A stretch of 64,000 nucleotides of DNA from Acetobacter indonesiensis (GTDB lineage: Bacteria > Pseudomonadota > Alphaproteobacteria > Acetobacterales > Acetobacteraceae), in assembly GCF_000963945.1 (NCBI RefSeq), contig NZ_BAMW01000078.1, positions 1-64,000 on the forward strand. The letters run 5' to 3'. Position numbers and translations under genes: made by a program. Below the pieces are notes generated by a model. That model saw nothing but the letters and a program-made list of their open reading frames with translations, had not been told where the DNA came from and searched no databases. How positions within the stretch are numbered: the first letter of the stretch is position 1; the number at the start of each line of letters is the position of its first letter. Positions 29,090-40,111 of this stretch are shown one piece after another.

Positions 29090-29878
29090 ATGGCCATTGA
29101 ATCGACTGAAGAAAGTGCGGAAAGCCGAGATTTTGTGACGGCTTTGGCCAGAGGGCTGGACGTATTGCGTGTGTGCGCAGGAAGACCTGAAGGCTTGACG
29201 TTGTCAGAAGTTGCAAATTTTGTAGCCTTACCGCGCGCTGCGGTAAGACGGTCTCTCATAACCTTGGTTTCGACAGGTTATCTCTTTCAGACAGGGCGTC
29301 TGTTTATCCCAACAACAAAGGTGTTGAGTTTATCAGCGCGGGTAAAAGATATGCCGTTGCCACGGTTGGCTCAGCCCATCCTTGAAAGCTTGAGTAAAGT
29401 TTTGGATGAAAGCGCGTCGCTGGCCGTACTTGATGGAAAGGACATTCTCTATATTGGGCGGGCAGAAGCGAACCGTATTCTTTCAGTAGATCTATCGGTG
29501 GGGGCGCGGCTTCCTGCTTGGTGCACCTCTATGGGCCGTGTGCTGCTTGCGTCCTTGCCCGAAGAAGAACGCAAGCAACATATTCCTGATCAGTTGACGA
29601 TGCGAACAGTCCATACAATAGGAGATAAAAGCCAGTTAAATGGTGCTTTCGATAGCATTAGAAAGCAGGGGTTCTGTATTTTAGATCAAGAACTGGAATT
29701 AGGGTTAAGGTCTGTTGCAGCCCCGGTCTATGATTCTACAGGAAAGGTCATCGCAGCCTTGAATGTTGGTATGCATGCGGCCCGTTTGTCATTAGATGCG
29801 GTAGACGAGAATGTTGTCCCGGCAGTGGTTAAAGCAGCGCAGGATTTAAGTGAGGCCATTCAATTACAAAATAAGTAA
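29090..29878 (+). CDS. IclR-family regulator, PcaR/PcaU/PobR type
   Basis: 262 aa. The winged helix reads GLTLSEVANFVALPRAAVRRSL and the effector domain LSVGARLPAWCTSMGRVLL, both typical of the beta-ketoadipate pathway regulators PcaR and PcaU. It faces the pcaIJF operon across a 183-base gap containing a perfect inverted repeat. The expected role is 3-oxoadipate- or protocatechuate-responsive control of that operon. Confidence 0.9.
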   Translation: MAIESTEESAESRDFVTALARGLDVLRVCAGRPEGLTLSEVANFVALPRAAVRRSLITLVSTGYLFQTGRLFIPTTKVLSLSARVKDMPLPRLAQPILESLSKVLDESASLAVLDGKDILYIGRAEANRILSVDLSVGARLPAWCTSMGRVLLASLPEEERKQHIPDQLTMRTVHTIGDKSQLNGAFDSIRKQGFCILDQELELGLRSVAAPVYDSTGKVIAALNVGMHAARLSLDAVDENVVPAVVKAAQDLSEAIQLQNK

Positions 29879-29972
29879 GATATTCACACAGGAATGCATG
29901 TTTTTGCACATTATTCTCAATTAGTGTTAAGAGAATAAAGCAGAAAACCATCACAGTGCGGCTAAGACCATC

Positions 29973-30626
29973 ATGATAAAAAAAGTGCCCGTTTTGCGCG
30001 ATCCGGGTGTTCCTCGTCGGAATAATACACAACAGATTCTCAATGCTGCCGAAAAAACATTTTCAGCCTATGGTTTGGCAGGGGCACGCGTGGATGATAT
30101 TGCCAAAGCGTGTGACTTACCCAAAGCGAATATCCTCTATTATTTTGGTAGTAAGGAGGATCTGTATCGTGCAACTTTGCAACGCCTGCTAAGCGGTTGG
30201 TTGGAAGACGCGGATGAATGGATTTCTACCAAATACCCACCATTTGTGGGCTTGGAGGGTTATATCCGGGCAAAGATGAAATTTTCTCGGCAAAGGGCAG
30301 ACGCCTCACGCCTGTTTATGCATGAATTATTGGCCGGTGGTGAGTGCATAAAAGAGTTTTTGAAGACAACCTTAAAAAATCATGTAGCAGAGAAGAAAGA
30401 GGTTTTTGAACACTGGCATAAAGAAGGTCTTTTTGCTGAGGTTGATGCTGCTCACTTTCTTTTTCTTCTCTGGTCAATGACGCAGGCTTATGCAGATATG
30501 CAGGTTCAGTTTTCGTCAGTTTTGGGACACCGCTTGCAGAGTGCCGATTATGAGAACGGTGTCACAATGATTATGCGTATGGTTGGTTCTTTCTGCTCGT
30601 CACCCTTAGAAAGCGATGCAAGATAA
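29973..30626 (+). CDS. rutR: RutR-like TetR-family regulator of pyrimidine catabolism
   Basis: 217 aa and similar to E. coli RutR along its length: AYGLAGARVDDIAKACDLPK, then ILYYFGSKEDLY in the DNA-binding part, and SRLFMHELLAGG, HFLFLLWSMTQAYAD in the C-terminal part of the RutR-type ligand domain. E. coli RutR is released by uracil. Genes of reductive pyrimidine breakdown follow, and three RutR-box-like sites lie in their promoters. No such box is seen in front of this gene itself. Its 3' end overlaps the convergent permease gene by 56 bases. Confidence 0.85.
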   Translation: MIKKVPVLRDPGVPRRNNTQQILNAAEKTFSAYGLAGARVDDIAKACDLPKANILYYFGSKEDLYRATLQRLLSGWLEDADEWISTKYPPFVGLEGYIRAKMKFSRQRADASRLFMHELLAGGECIKEFLKTTLKNHVAEKKEVFEHWHKEGLFAEVDAAHFLFLLWSMTQAYADMQVQFSSVLGHRLQSADYENGVTMIMRMVGSFCSSPLESDAR

Positions 30627-32043
30627 GGTGTAAAGCTGCGCCCACACAAAAGCCTGAAAGCCAGGAAAAGTTTCTTAAAGCGGCATACGGTTGCATAAAA
30701 ATAACGAAAAGCCCGCAGCTAACGCCTACAGCTAGTGCAACAATGGCAATAGGGTTAAAGCCCGCTTTGTACCAGTAACGGCCCTTTGGCGCAGTGCTAT
30801 ACAGATCATTAGGGAAAATGGTCTGCTGTTGAATGAAATAGTAATCAGCCAACAGAATTCCGACCAAGGGTGCAATAAACGTACCTAGCACATCCAGCGT
30901 GAAGTGAATGAGTTCAGGGCGCGTGTAAAGGGTCCACGGCATGACAAGAATGGCACCCACAGCCGCAATAATTCCTCCTTTGCGCCAAGAAAGAATATTC
31001 GGGGCGAGGTTGGAGAAATCAAAAGCAGCCGACACAAAGTTGGCGGAAATATTGATGCCTATAGTCGCCGTTAGAAAAGTTGCCATACCGACAATAACGA
31101 CAGTCAGGCTTTCCATTTTTGTGACGGTTTCCACTGGGTCTAAAATAACATGGCCAAAAACGGGTTGTGTAAGAGAAATGGTAATTAATGTCAGAATTGA
31201 AAAACCCATAAAATTGATCGGTAAACCCCAGAAGTTGCCAATTTTAATGTCCTTCATAGATTTTCCGTAGCGCGAAAAATCACCAAAATTCAGAATAATG
31301 GGTGAAAAATAGGCGACAGTCAGTGCGATCGCATTCAACATTCCTAACAGGCGGGGCATGAACCCTGTTTTCTCAATCGGGCCAAAAACATGCAGATTGA
31401 TTGCCCCATGTGTGCGCCAGAGCAACCAGCCATCTAATGCTAGCATCATGACGTAAATAGCGGGGCCCGCCCAGTCTATAAAATGTCGAATAGCTTCCAT
31501 TCCTCGCCAGAAAATGATGAGCTGAATAAGCCACACAGCCATGAAGGATAACCACCCAAGCGGGGATAATCCCGCAAAACTGGAGAGTGCTGTGTCTGCC
31601 CAAGGCATAAGTTGGGGCCAGATTTTAAGGGTAAGCACCAGCAATGCATTCGACGCTAACCACGTCTGGATACCATACCAGCCCACGGCTATTGCCCCAC
31701 GAACAAGGGCCGGTATGATTGCCCCATGAACACCAAATGCCATACGCATGACGACGGGAAACGGTGTGCCAGAAGCAAAGCTGGGGCGCGCAACTAGGTT
31801 GCTTCCAATCTGTACGACCACAATAGCAAGAATAAGAGCCAGAAAGACGTCTGTTGCCGGTAAGCCCATGGCAAACAGGCTGCCAGCCGTAACATAGCCT
31901 GCAACACTGTGAACATTTGACATCCATAAAAACAGGTAGTCAGACCATGCCCATGTTCTGGTCTGGATTGGGGCCAGATCTTTGTTGGTTAAACGGGCAT
32001 CGGCCTGTCCATCCAGAGTGCTGGGCATGTTGGGTTCTTCCAA
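30571..32043 (-). CDS. NCS1-family nucleobase/allantoin permease
   Basis: 490 aa, about 12 membrane segments. Family marks are QTRTWAWSDYLFLWMSNVHS near the start and ILNFGDFSRYGKSMKDIKIG in the middle, which is the substrate-site region of NCS1 carriers such as PucI and Mhp1. Context (dihydropyrimidinase divergent, RutR box between them) suggests uracil, thymine or a hydantoin-like compound. An ATG at 32028 is an alternative start. Confidence 0.9.
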   Translation of the reverse strand: MEEPNMPSTLDGQADARLTNKDLAPIQTRTWAWSDYLFLWMSNVHSVAGYVTAGSLFAMGLPATDVFLALILAIVVVQIGSNLVARPSFASGTPFPVVMRMAFGVHGAIIPALVRGAIAVGWYGIQTWLASNALLVLTLKIWPQLMPWADTALSSFAGLSPLGWLSFMAVWLIQLIIFWRGMEAIRHFIDWAGPAIYVMMLALDGWLLWRTHGAINLHVFGPIEKTGFMPRLLGMLNAIALTVAYFSPIILNFGDFSRYGKSMKDIKIGNFWGLPINFMGFSILTLITISLTQPVFGHVILDPVETVTKMESLTVVIVGMATFLTATIGINISANFVSAAFDFSNLAPNILSWRKGGIIAAVGAILVMPWTLYTRPELIHFTLDVLGTFIAPLVGILLADYYFIQQQTIFPNDLYSTAPKGRYWYKAGFNPIAIVALAVGVSCGLFVIFMQPYAALRNFSWLSGFCVGAALHLILHRFLRVTSRKNQPYA

Positions 32044-32068
32044 ATTGGTTCGACTTCAGAATATATTA

Positions 32069-32084
32069 TTGACCGAAAGGTCAA
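32069..32084. promoter_or_regulatory. RutR-box candidate 1 (permease/dihydropyrimidinase)
   Basis: TTGACCGAAAGGTCAA matches 12 of the 14 fixed positions of the E. coli RutR consensus TTGACCAnnTGGTCAA, and its six-base arms are exact. It lies 26 bp from the permease start and 66 bp from the dihydropyrimidinase start, so it can serve both. Confidence 0.75.
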
Positions 32085-32143
32085 AATAACAATACGATTT
32101 CGGTATAAAATATTCGTTCAGGCGCGATTAGGCTTAAAATTAA

Positions 32144-34602
<2,459 letters not shown>

Positions 34603-34716
34603 TTTCCAAAAATCCTGAAATTATTTTCTAAATTATAGTAATTATACGTCACAAAATACAAGATTTATACACCTGACCCTCAGGAGATTACGCACGCTTT
34701 GCGTTCTCAATAAAAT

Positions 34717-34732
34717 ATAACCAAATGGTCGA
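34717..34732. promoter_or_regulatory. RutR-box candidate 2 (TonB receptor/oxygenase)
   Basis: ATAACCAAATGGTCGA matches 11 of 14 fixed positions of the RutR consensus, with the core ACCAnnTGGTC intact. It lies between the divergent redoxin-oxygenase and TonB-receptor genes, 127 bp before the receptor start. Confidence 0.65.
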
Positions 34733-34858
34733 AATACCATTGCGATTTCGTACCGAATCACCTTATCGTTTCGTAGACGATATATGACCTCGGTAGGATC
34801 CCTGCGGGCTATGCAGATCACAACGGCATGCAGCCACTTTGCCAGAGTTGGGAAAATT

Positions 34859-37258
34859 ATGCCTTATTTTCGAACATCAGCCGTACAGTTCCTGCTGACA
34901 GGGACAATTCTTGGTTCTTTGTTGGTAGGGCAGGGGGCTGTGGGGCAGACCTTACCAAATCATGCAAAAGTACCGGGAAAAGTTGTTACAAAAAAGCATA
35001 AAAAGCCGTATGGCCCGGTGTCGGCTACGTCCGGGCCAGAAGAAATTCAGGTGGCAGGGTCTTCAACTGTGCAGGGTGTTACGCGGCATGCGCCGGGTGG
35101 TGGTCTTATGCGGGTTGAAACCCGATCTGGCACAATACAATCTGTCACACGCGACTTCATTGCCAAGCAGCCGCCGTCAGCCAACCCTGTTCAGGTTCTG
35201 GCCCTTGCGCCAAGTGCCTTCGTGACGCTGACTGAACCTTACGGTATTGCAGGTGGCAATCTGATGTTGCGTGGCTTGCCGGGAGACCATGTCGGCTGGA
35301 TTTATAATGGTGCCCCCGTCAATGACGTTGGGGATGGCGGTTTTTATGCGAACCAGACATCCGATGGGGATAATCTGAAATCTGTTTCGCTTATGCCGGG
35401 GTCGGCTGATATTGACACACCTAGTATTTCTGCAGCGGCAGGAAGTGCCTATGCGGAGTTGATTGATCCATCCCACAAGCGGGGAGGGTTTGTCGATTTT
35501 TCCTATGGTTCTTATAATATGCACCGCGAATTTATTCGGTTGGAAACCGGTGATATTGGCAATAGCGGCGTAAGGGCCTTTGCCTCTTTTTCAAACACGG
35601 CGGCGAATAACTGGCGTGGGCCGGGAAAATTTGGACGTAAACACGTTGATTTCAAACTGATCAAAGATTTTACTCCTGATAGCCGCTGGACTGTAAATGC
35701 CAGTTACAACACAAATGTGCTGCAACTGGATATGAACCCGACAAAAGATCAGTTTGAAAAATATGGGAAACATTATGATTTTTCATCACATTATGACCCC
35801 AATAATAAAACCGATTATTATAAATACGGTCTTGATGCCTTTCAGAATCTGATTGCATCGGCCCCGCTTTCTCTAAAGCTGGCTGATGGGTTGCGCTTTG
35901 ATGATACTCCTTATTTATGGTGGGGGTCTGGCAGCATTGGAGGTGTCAGCACGATTACGAATGGACAGACATTTTCGGGCAATCAACCTGTAAATGTCGA
36001 TGTTGCAGACGGAACCACAGTCTATACACCGCTATATTTCAGCTATCATCGGACAGGCAATAACGCGAAGCTGACATGGCAGAAAGGCCATAATACAGTC
36101 ACCTTTGGGTGGTGGTATGAATGGTCTAGGACAAACCAATCCACACCTGTTTCCTATATCAACCAGCAGACAGGTGGTCCTGCCAATATTTATGGCGACT
36201 ATGGCCCCCATATTTACAAGACATCTGATGATAACCGTTGGTACCTGAACGACCATAATACATTTACGCAGGTCAATATGCTGTACCTGGGTGATAAACT
36301 TAGTCTGTTGAATGATAAACTTGAGCTTCAGGCTGGGCTACGGGTTGCTATGGTGAACCGTAAGGTTGACAGCTATGTACCCAATATTCAGCCGCATAGG
36401 GGGCAGAATGTTTTTGAACCTTTACCGCAATTTAGCGCCAGCTACAGGTTCAATAGCCACCATCAATTATATGTTCTGGGCACAACCAATTTTAAAATGC
36501 CCAATAATAATACATTATTTGAATTGTATAATGCTGATGGGTCTATGTCGACAGCCCCTTCCTCTAATGTAAAACCTGAATATGCAATAGAAGAAGAAAT
36601 TGGTTATCGCTATCATGATGATCTGTTCGTCGGCGAAATCTCTTTCTTTAATTATAATTTCACAAACCGACAGATGGGGGTTCTGAGCTATTTTGGAAGT
36701 GCTCCGATGTCGACAACTATGAATGTTGGGAATCAGACATCTCGTGGCGTGGATGTGCAGCTTGGAACCCGGCCGATACTAGGCCATTTCCGCCCCTATA
36801 TTAGCTTCGAATATCTTGATGCGACGATGGATTCCAATATTCAGTATCTTAGCGACTATCTACACACAAAAGGAAAACGTCCGGTCAGCACGCCAAAAGA
36901 AATGGGAGCTTTGGGAATAGATTGGGATAATGGCCATATATTCGCTAATCTCAATCTTAAATATATAGGGTCCCAATATTCAACATTGGTTAATGATGAG
37001 AAAATTCACCCTTATATTATGGATACGGTAACAATAGGGTATCGTTTCTCCAATAAATGGCATCTGCGCTCGCCGCAGATCCAGCTTAATTTCCAGAATT
37101 TGGCTGGGTCTCTTTATCGGAACGGGGTGTATTCAATGTCACCCTTCGCGCATGCGACAACAGGACTGTACGGAACGCAGTTCGCTGCGGGCAGTGCGCC
37201 AACGTATACATTGTCACCGGGGTTTGCGGTTTCTTTTTCTATCTCCACAGGTTTCTGA
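34859..37258 (+). CDS. TonB-dependent receptor, pyrimidine-locus associated
   Basis: About 799 aa from the ATG at 34859, which has GGGAAA eight bases upstream and begins a signal peptide (TSAVQFLLTGTILGSLLVGQ). The frame opens at 34784, but those 25 residues have no signal character. Plug domain at about residues 60-180 (NLMLRGLPGDHVGWIYNGAP), then a beta-barrel ending in aromatic residues (VSFSISTGF). No STN domain, so no sigma signalling. It sits inside the pyrimidine catabolism island with its own RutR-box candidate and a terminator, so the likely cargo is a pyrimidine base, nucleoside or derivative rather than iron. This is inference; receptor sequences rarely reveal cargo. Confidence 0.87.
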   Translation: MPYFRTSAVQFLLTGTILGSLLVGQGAVGQTLPNHAKVPGKVVTKKHKKPYGPVSATSGPEEIQVAGSSTVQGVTRHAPGGGLMRVETRSGTIQSVTRDFIAKQPPSANPVQVLALAPSAFVTLTEPYGIAGGNLMLRGLPGDHVGWIYNGAPVNDVGDGGFYANQTSDGDNLKSVSLMPGSADIDTPSISAAAGSAYAELIDPSHKRGGFVDFSYGSYNMHREFIRLETGDIGNSGVRAFASFSNTAANNWRGPGKFGRKHVDFKLIKDFTPDSRWTVNASYNTNVLQLDMNPTKDQFEKYGKHYDFSSHYDPNNKTDYYKYGLDAFQNLIASAPLSLKLADGLRFDDTPYLWWGSGSIGGVSTITNGQTFSGNQPVNVDVADGTTVYTPLYFSYHRTGNNAKLTWQKGHNTVTFGWWYEWSRTNQSTPVSYINQQTGGPANIYGDYGPHIYKTSDDNRWYLNDHNTFTQVNMLYLGDKLSLLNDKLELQAGLRVAMVNRKVDSYVPNIQPHRGQNVFEPLPQFSASYRFNSHHQLYVLGTTNFKMPNNNTLFELYNADGSMSTAPSSNVKPEYAIEEEIGYRYHDDLFVGEISFFNYNFTNRQMGVLSYFGSAPMSTTMNVGNQTSRGVDVQLGTRPILGHFRPYISFEYLDATMDSNIQYLSDYLHTKGKRPVSTPKEMGALGIDWDNGHIFANLNLKYIGSQYSTLVNDEKIHPYIMDTVTIGYRFSNKWHLRSPQIQLNFQNLAGSLYRNGVYSMSPFAHATTGLYGTQFAAGSAPTYTLSPGFAVSFSISTGF

Positions 37259-37281
37259 TTAACGGAGTAGTCGGCAAGAGA

Positions 37282-37313
37282 GGCCTGCCCATTATTCGGG
37301 CGGGTCTTTTTTG
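37282..37313 (+). terminator. Intrinsic terminator after TonB receptor
   Basis: GCCTGCCC pairs with GGGCGGGT (two G-T wobbles) across a short loop and is followed by CTTTTTTG. It lies about 25 bases after the receptor stop and separates it from preT. Confidence 0.7.
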
Positions 37314-37352
37314 TTTTGTTATCAAAGACACACAAAAACAAAGTTAAAAAAG

Positions 37353-37368
37353 CTGAACAAATGGTCAG
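37353..37368. promoter_or_regulatory. RutR-box candidate 3 (preT)
   Basis: CTGAACAAATGGTCAG matches 11 of 14 fixed positions of the RutR consensus. It lies 69 bp before the preT start, upstream of the preT-preA-ureidopropionase-aminotransferase operon. Confidence 0.65.
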
Positions 37369-37436
37369 AAAAACATTGCTAAACCGGCTCGTTTTCTCAT
37401 ACCATTACGAAATCGGAATTTCATGGGAATTGGAAG

Positions 37437-38786
37437 ATGAGACTCCCGGATACCATCAGTGGTCGCCTAAGTGAGGCAGAGCTTGCCGCTAATTTTGCGG
37501 ATGCGCATCCGCCCCTTACGCACGCACAGGCCGTGGTGGAGGCCGAGCGGTGTTTTTTCTGTTACGATGCGCCCTGTATTGAAGCGTGTCCGACAAGTAT
37601 TGATATTCCTAAATTCATTCGCGCAATAGCGACTGACAATATGCAGGGTTCTGCCAGAACCATTCTTGAATCAAATATACTGGGCGGTGCTTGTGCCCGT
37701 GTATGCCCCACTGAAATTTTGTGCGAACAGAAATGTGTTCACAATACACGGGAAGAAGGGCAGCCAATCCGCATTGGCGCGCTGCAACGGCATGCAACTG
37801 ACTGGCAGATGGAACACGGGGGGCAGCCTTTCAAACGGAACGTTCTGACCGGTAAGACCGTTGCTGTTGTGGGGGCAGGGCCAGCCGGTCTGGCCTGCGC
37901 GCATCGTCTGGCAATGTATGGCCATGATGTCGTGTTGTTTGATTCACATGATCTGGCTGGTGGTTTGAACGAATATGGCGTCGCTGCTTACAAGCTGGCC
38001 GATAATTTTGCACAGAGAGAAATAGATTTCCTCATGGAAATCGGCGGTATTTCGTTTGTGGGCGGAAAACGGTTGGGGCAAAATCTGCATATTTCAGAGC
38101 TGCGTTCCGATTATGATGCCGTGTTTCTTGCTGTAGGCCAAGCCGGTGTAAGGGCTTTAGGGATTGACGGCGAGCACGTTGACGGCGTGATGGATGCTGT
38201 CAGATTTATTGAAGACCTTCGCTCACAAGATAAAAAGACCGTGCCTGTGGGGCGCAGAGTTGTTGTGATTGGCGGTGGGAATACGGCAGTGGACGCAGCT
38301 GTGCAGGCGCGTCGGCTTGGCGCTGAAGAAGTTTCTCTTATCTACAGGCGCGGGTATGAGCATATGTCTGCCACGCCTGTTGAGCGTGAATGGGCACAGA
38401 CCAATGGCGTCACGGTCAAGATATGGGCCTCGCCTGTCAAAATTGTTGCAGATAATGGAGCGTTGCAGGGCGTTGAATTTGCCCGTGGCATAGTCGGAAG
38501 TGATGGTCGGCCTCAGTATGATCTGACTGATACATTTGTGGTGCCAGCAGATATGGTGCTGAAAGCTGTCGGCCAACTTTTTGTGCCTGATGATGTGCAG
38601 GAAGAGTCCATTACAATCAGTAACGGTCGGATTTTGGTGGATGACCAGTATAGGACCTCGCTGCCTGGTGTGTACGCCGGGGGAGATTGCACTCCGGGTG
38701 AAGATTTGACGGTTGCTGCTGTGCGGGACGGGCGAGACGCAGCAGAGGCAATTCATCTGATGTTGTCTGGCCTGTCAGGGCAGTAA
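37437..38786 (+). CDS. preT: NAD-dependent dihydropyrimidine dehydrogenase subunit PreT
   Basis: The flavin/NAD subunit of the PreTA complex, which reduces uracil and thymine to the dihydro forms in the cytosol. The N-terminal iron-sulfur region has clustered cysteines (CFFCYDAPCIEACP and CARVCPTEILCEQKC). Next come an FAD site (VAVVGAGPAGLACAHRL) and an NAD(P) site (VVVIGGGNTAVDAAVQARRL), as in the glutamate synthase small subunit family. 449 aa. Twelve bases separate it from preA. Confidence 0.94.
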   Translation: MRLPDTISGRLSEAELAANFADAHPPLTHAQAVVEAERCFFCYDAPCIEACPTSIDIPKFIRAIATDNMQGSARTILESNILGGACARVCPTEILCEQKCVHNTREEGQPIRIGALQRHATDWQMEHGGQPFKRNVLTGKTVAVVGAGPAGLACAHRLAMYGHDVVLFDSHDLAGGLNEYGVAAYKLADNFAQREIDFLMEIGGISFVGGKRLGQNLHISELRSDYDAVFLAVGQAGVRALGIDGEHVDGVMDAVRFIEDLRSQDKKTVPVGRRVVVIGGGNTAVDAAVQARRLGAEEVSLIYRRGYEHMSATPVEREWAQTNGVTVKIWASPVKIVADNGALQGVEFARGIVGSDGRPQYDLTDTFVVPADMVLKAVGQLFVPDDVQEESITISNGRILVDDQYRTSLPGVYAGGDCTPGEDLTVAAVRDGRDAAEAIHLMLSGLSGQ

Positions 38787-38798
38787 AGGAACAAAAAC

Positions 38799-40073
38799 AT
38801 GGCTGATTTGCGCACAAATTTTGCTGGTATTTCTTCGCCTAATCCTTTTTGGCTGGCGTCTGCACCCCCTACCGATAAAGCCTATAATGTAAGACGTGCT
38901 TTTGAAGCAGGATGGGGCGGCGTTGTGTGGAAAACACTTGGTGAAGATCCGCCTGTCGTCAATGTCAGTTCTCGTTATGGTTCCCTGAACTATAATGGGA
39001 ACCGTATGATGGGGCTGAATAATATTGAACTGATTTCCGATCGGCCCCTGGCTGTCAATATTGCTGAGATCAAGCAGGTCAAGAGGGATTATCCGGATCG
39101 GGCAGTTGTTGTCAGCCTTATGGTCCCGTGTGTGGAAGATAGCTGGAAATCCATACTGCCGATTGTAGAAGAAACCGGGGCTGACGGTATCGAACTCAAT
39201 TTCGGCTGCCCACATGGTATGTCTGAACGCAATATGGGTGCGGCTGTTGGTCAGGTGCCCGAATATGTTGAAATGGTAACACGCTGGTGCAAGCAATACA
39301 CGCGGATGCCAGTCATTGTAAAACTGACGCCCAATATTACAAATATCCTTATGCCAGCATATGCCGCCAAGCGCGGTGGGGCGGATGCCGTTTCGCTTAT
39401 TAACACCATCCAGTCTGTCATTGGGGTGGATCTTGATCAAATGGCCCCCATGCCAGTTGTTGGTGGGAAAGGTACCCATGGGGGATATTGTGGGCCTGCT
39501 GTAAAACCTATTGCCTTGCGCATGATTGGGGAAATAGCGCGTGATCCCGAACTGGCGGGTCTGCCTATTTCTGGTATCGGCGGTATTGGTTCTTGGAGAG
39601 ATGCTGCCGAATTTCTGGCAATGGGATCAACCACGCTTCAGGTTTGCACAGCGGCAATGCATTATGGCTTTCGCATTGTGGAAGACATGATTGATGGTCT
39701 TTCCAGCTGGATGGATCAAAAGGGCTATGCCGATATTCCGTCAGTCAGTGGGCAGGCAATTCCAAAATTTGTGAATTGGAATAAGCTCAACCTGAAGTTC
39801 AAGACGATTGCAGAAATCAATCAGGATGCTTGCGTTAGCTGCGGGTTATGTCACATTGCCTGTGAAGATACGTCTCATCAGGCCATTTCCAAAACCCTCA
39901 TGAATGGTGAGCGCCATTATGATGTGATTGAAGAAGAATGCGTCGGGTGCAACCTGTGTGCGCATGTTTGCCCAGTAGATGGCTGTATTACCATGCAGCC
40001 CCAACCAGTAGAAGAAGAACTGACATGGCCGGAGCATCCAAATAATCCACACAGAATGCATGTTGGCTCTTAG
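38799..40073 (+). CDS. preA: Dihydropyrimidine dehydrogenase catalytic subunit PreA
   Basis: FMN-binding TIM barrel with a C-terminal ferredoxin domain, 424 aa. The catalytic cysteine region reads ELNFGCPHGMSERNMGAA. Two [4Fe-4S] motifs follow near the C-terminus (CVSCGLCHIACED and CVGCNLCAHVCPVDGC). Works with PreT in the first, reductive step of uracil and thymine breakdown. Confidence 0.95.
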   Translation: MADLRTNFAGISSPNPFWLASAPPTDKAYNVRRAFEAGWGGVVWKTLGEDPPVVNVSSRYGSLNYNGNRMMGLNNIELISDRPLAVNIAEIKQVKRDYPDRAVVVSLMVPCVEDSWKSILPIVEETGADGIELNFGCPHGMSERNMGAAVGQVPEYVEMVTRWCKQYTRMPVIVKLTPNITNILMPAYAAKRGGADAVSLINTIQSVIGVDLDQMAPMPVVGGKGTHGGYCGPAVKPIALRMIGEIARDPELAGLPISGIGGIGSWRDAAEFLAMGSTTLQVCTAAMHYGFRIVEDMIDGLSSWMDQKGYADIPSVSGQAIPKFVNWNKLNLKFKTIAEINQDACVSCGLCHIACEDTSHQAISKTLMNGERHYDVIEEECVGCNLCAHVCPVDGCITMQPQPVEEELTWPEHPNNPHRMHVGS

Positions 40074-40111
40074 ATTTTATTGTCAATATTTTATAAAAGG
40101 AGTTGGTGACT

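Noticed and set aside
38223-39479. Long antisense frames (177 and 234 codons) inside preT and preA
   Set aside because: Both lie opposite genes with clear catalytic motifs, and their composition looks like a reverse-strand shadow.
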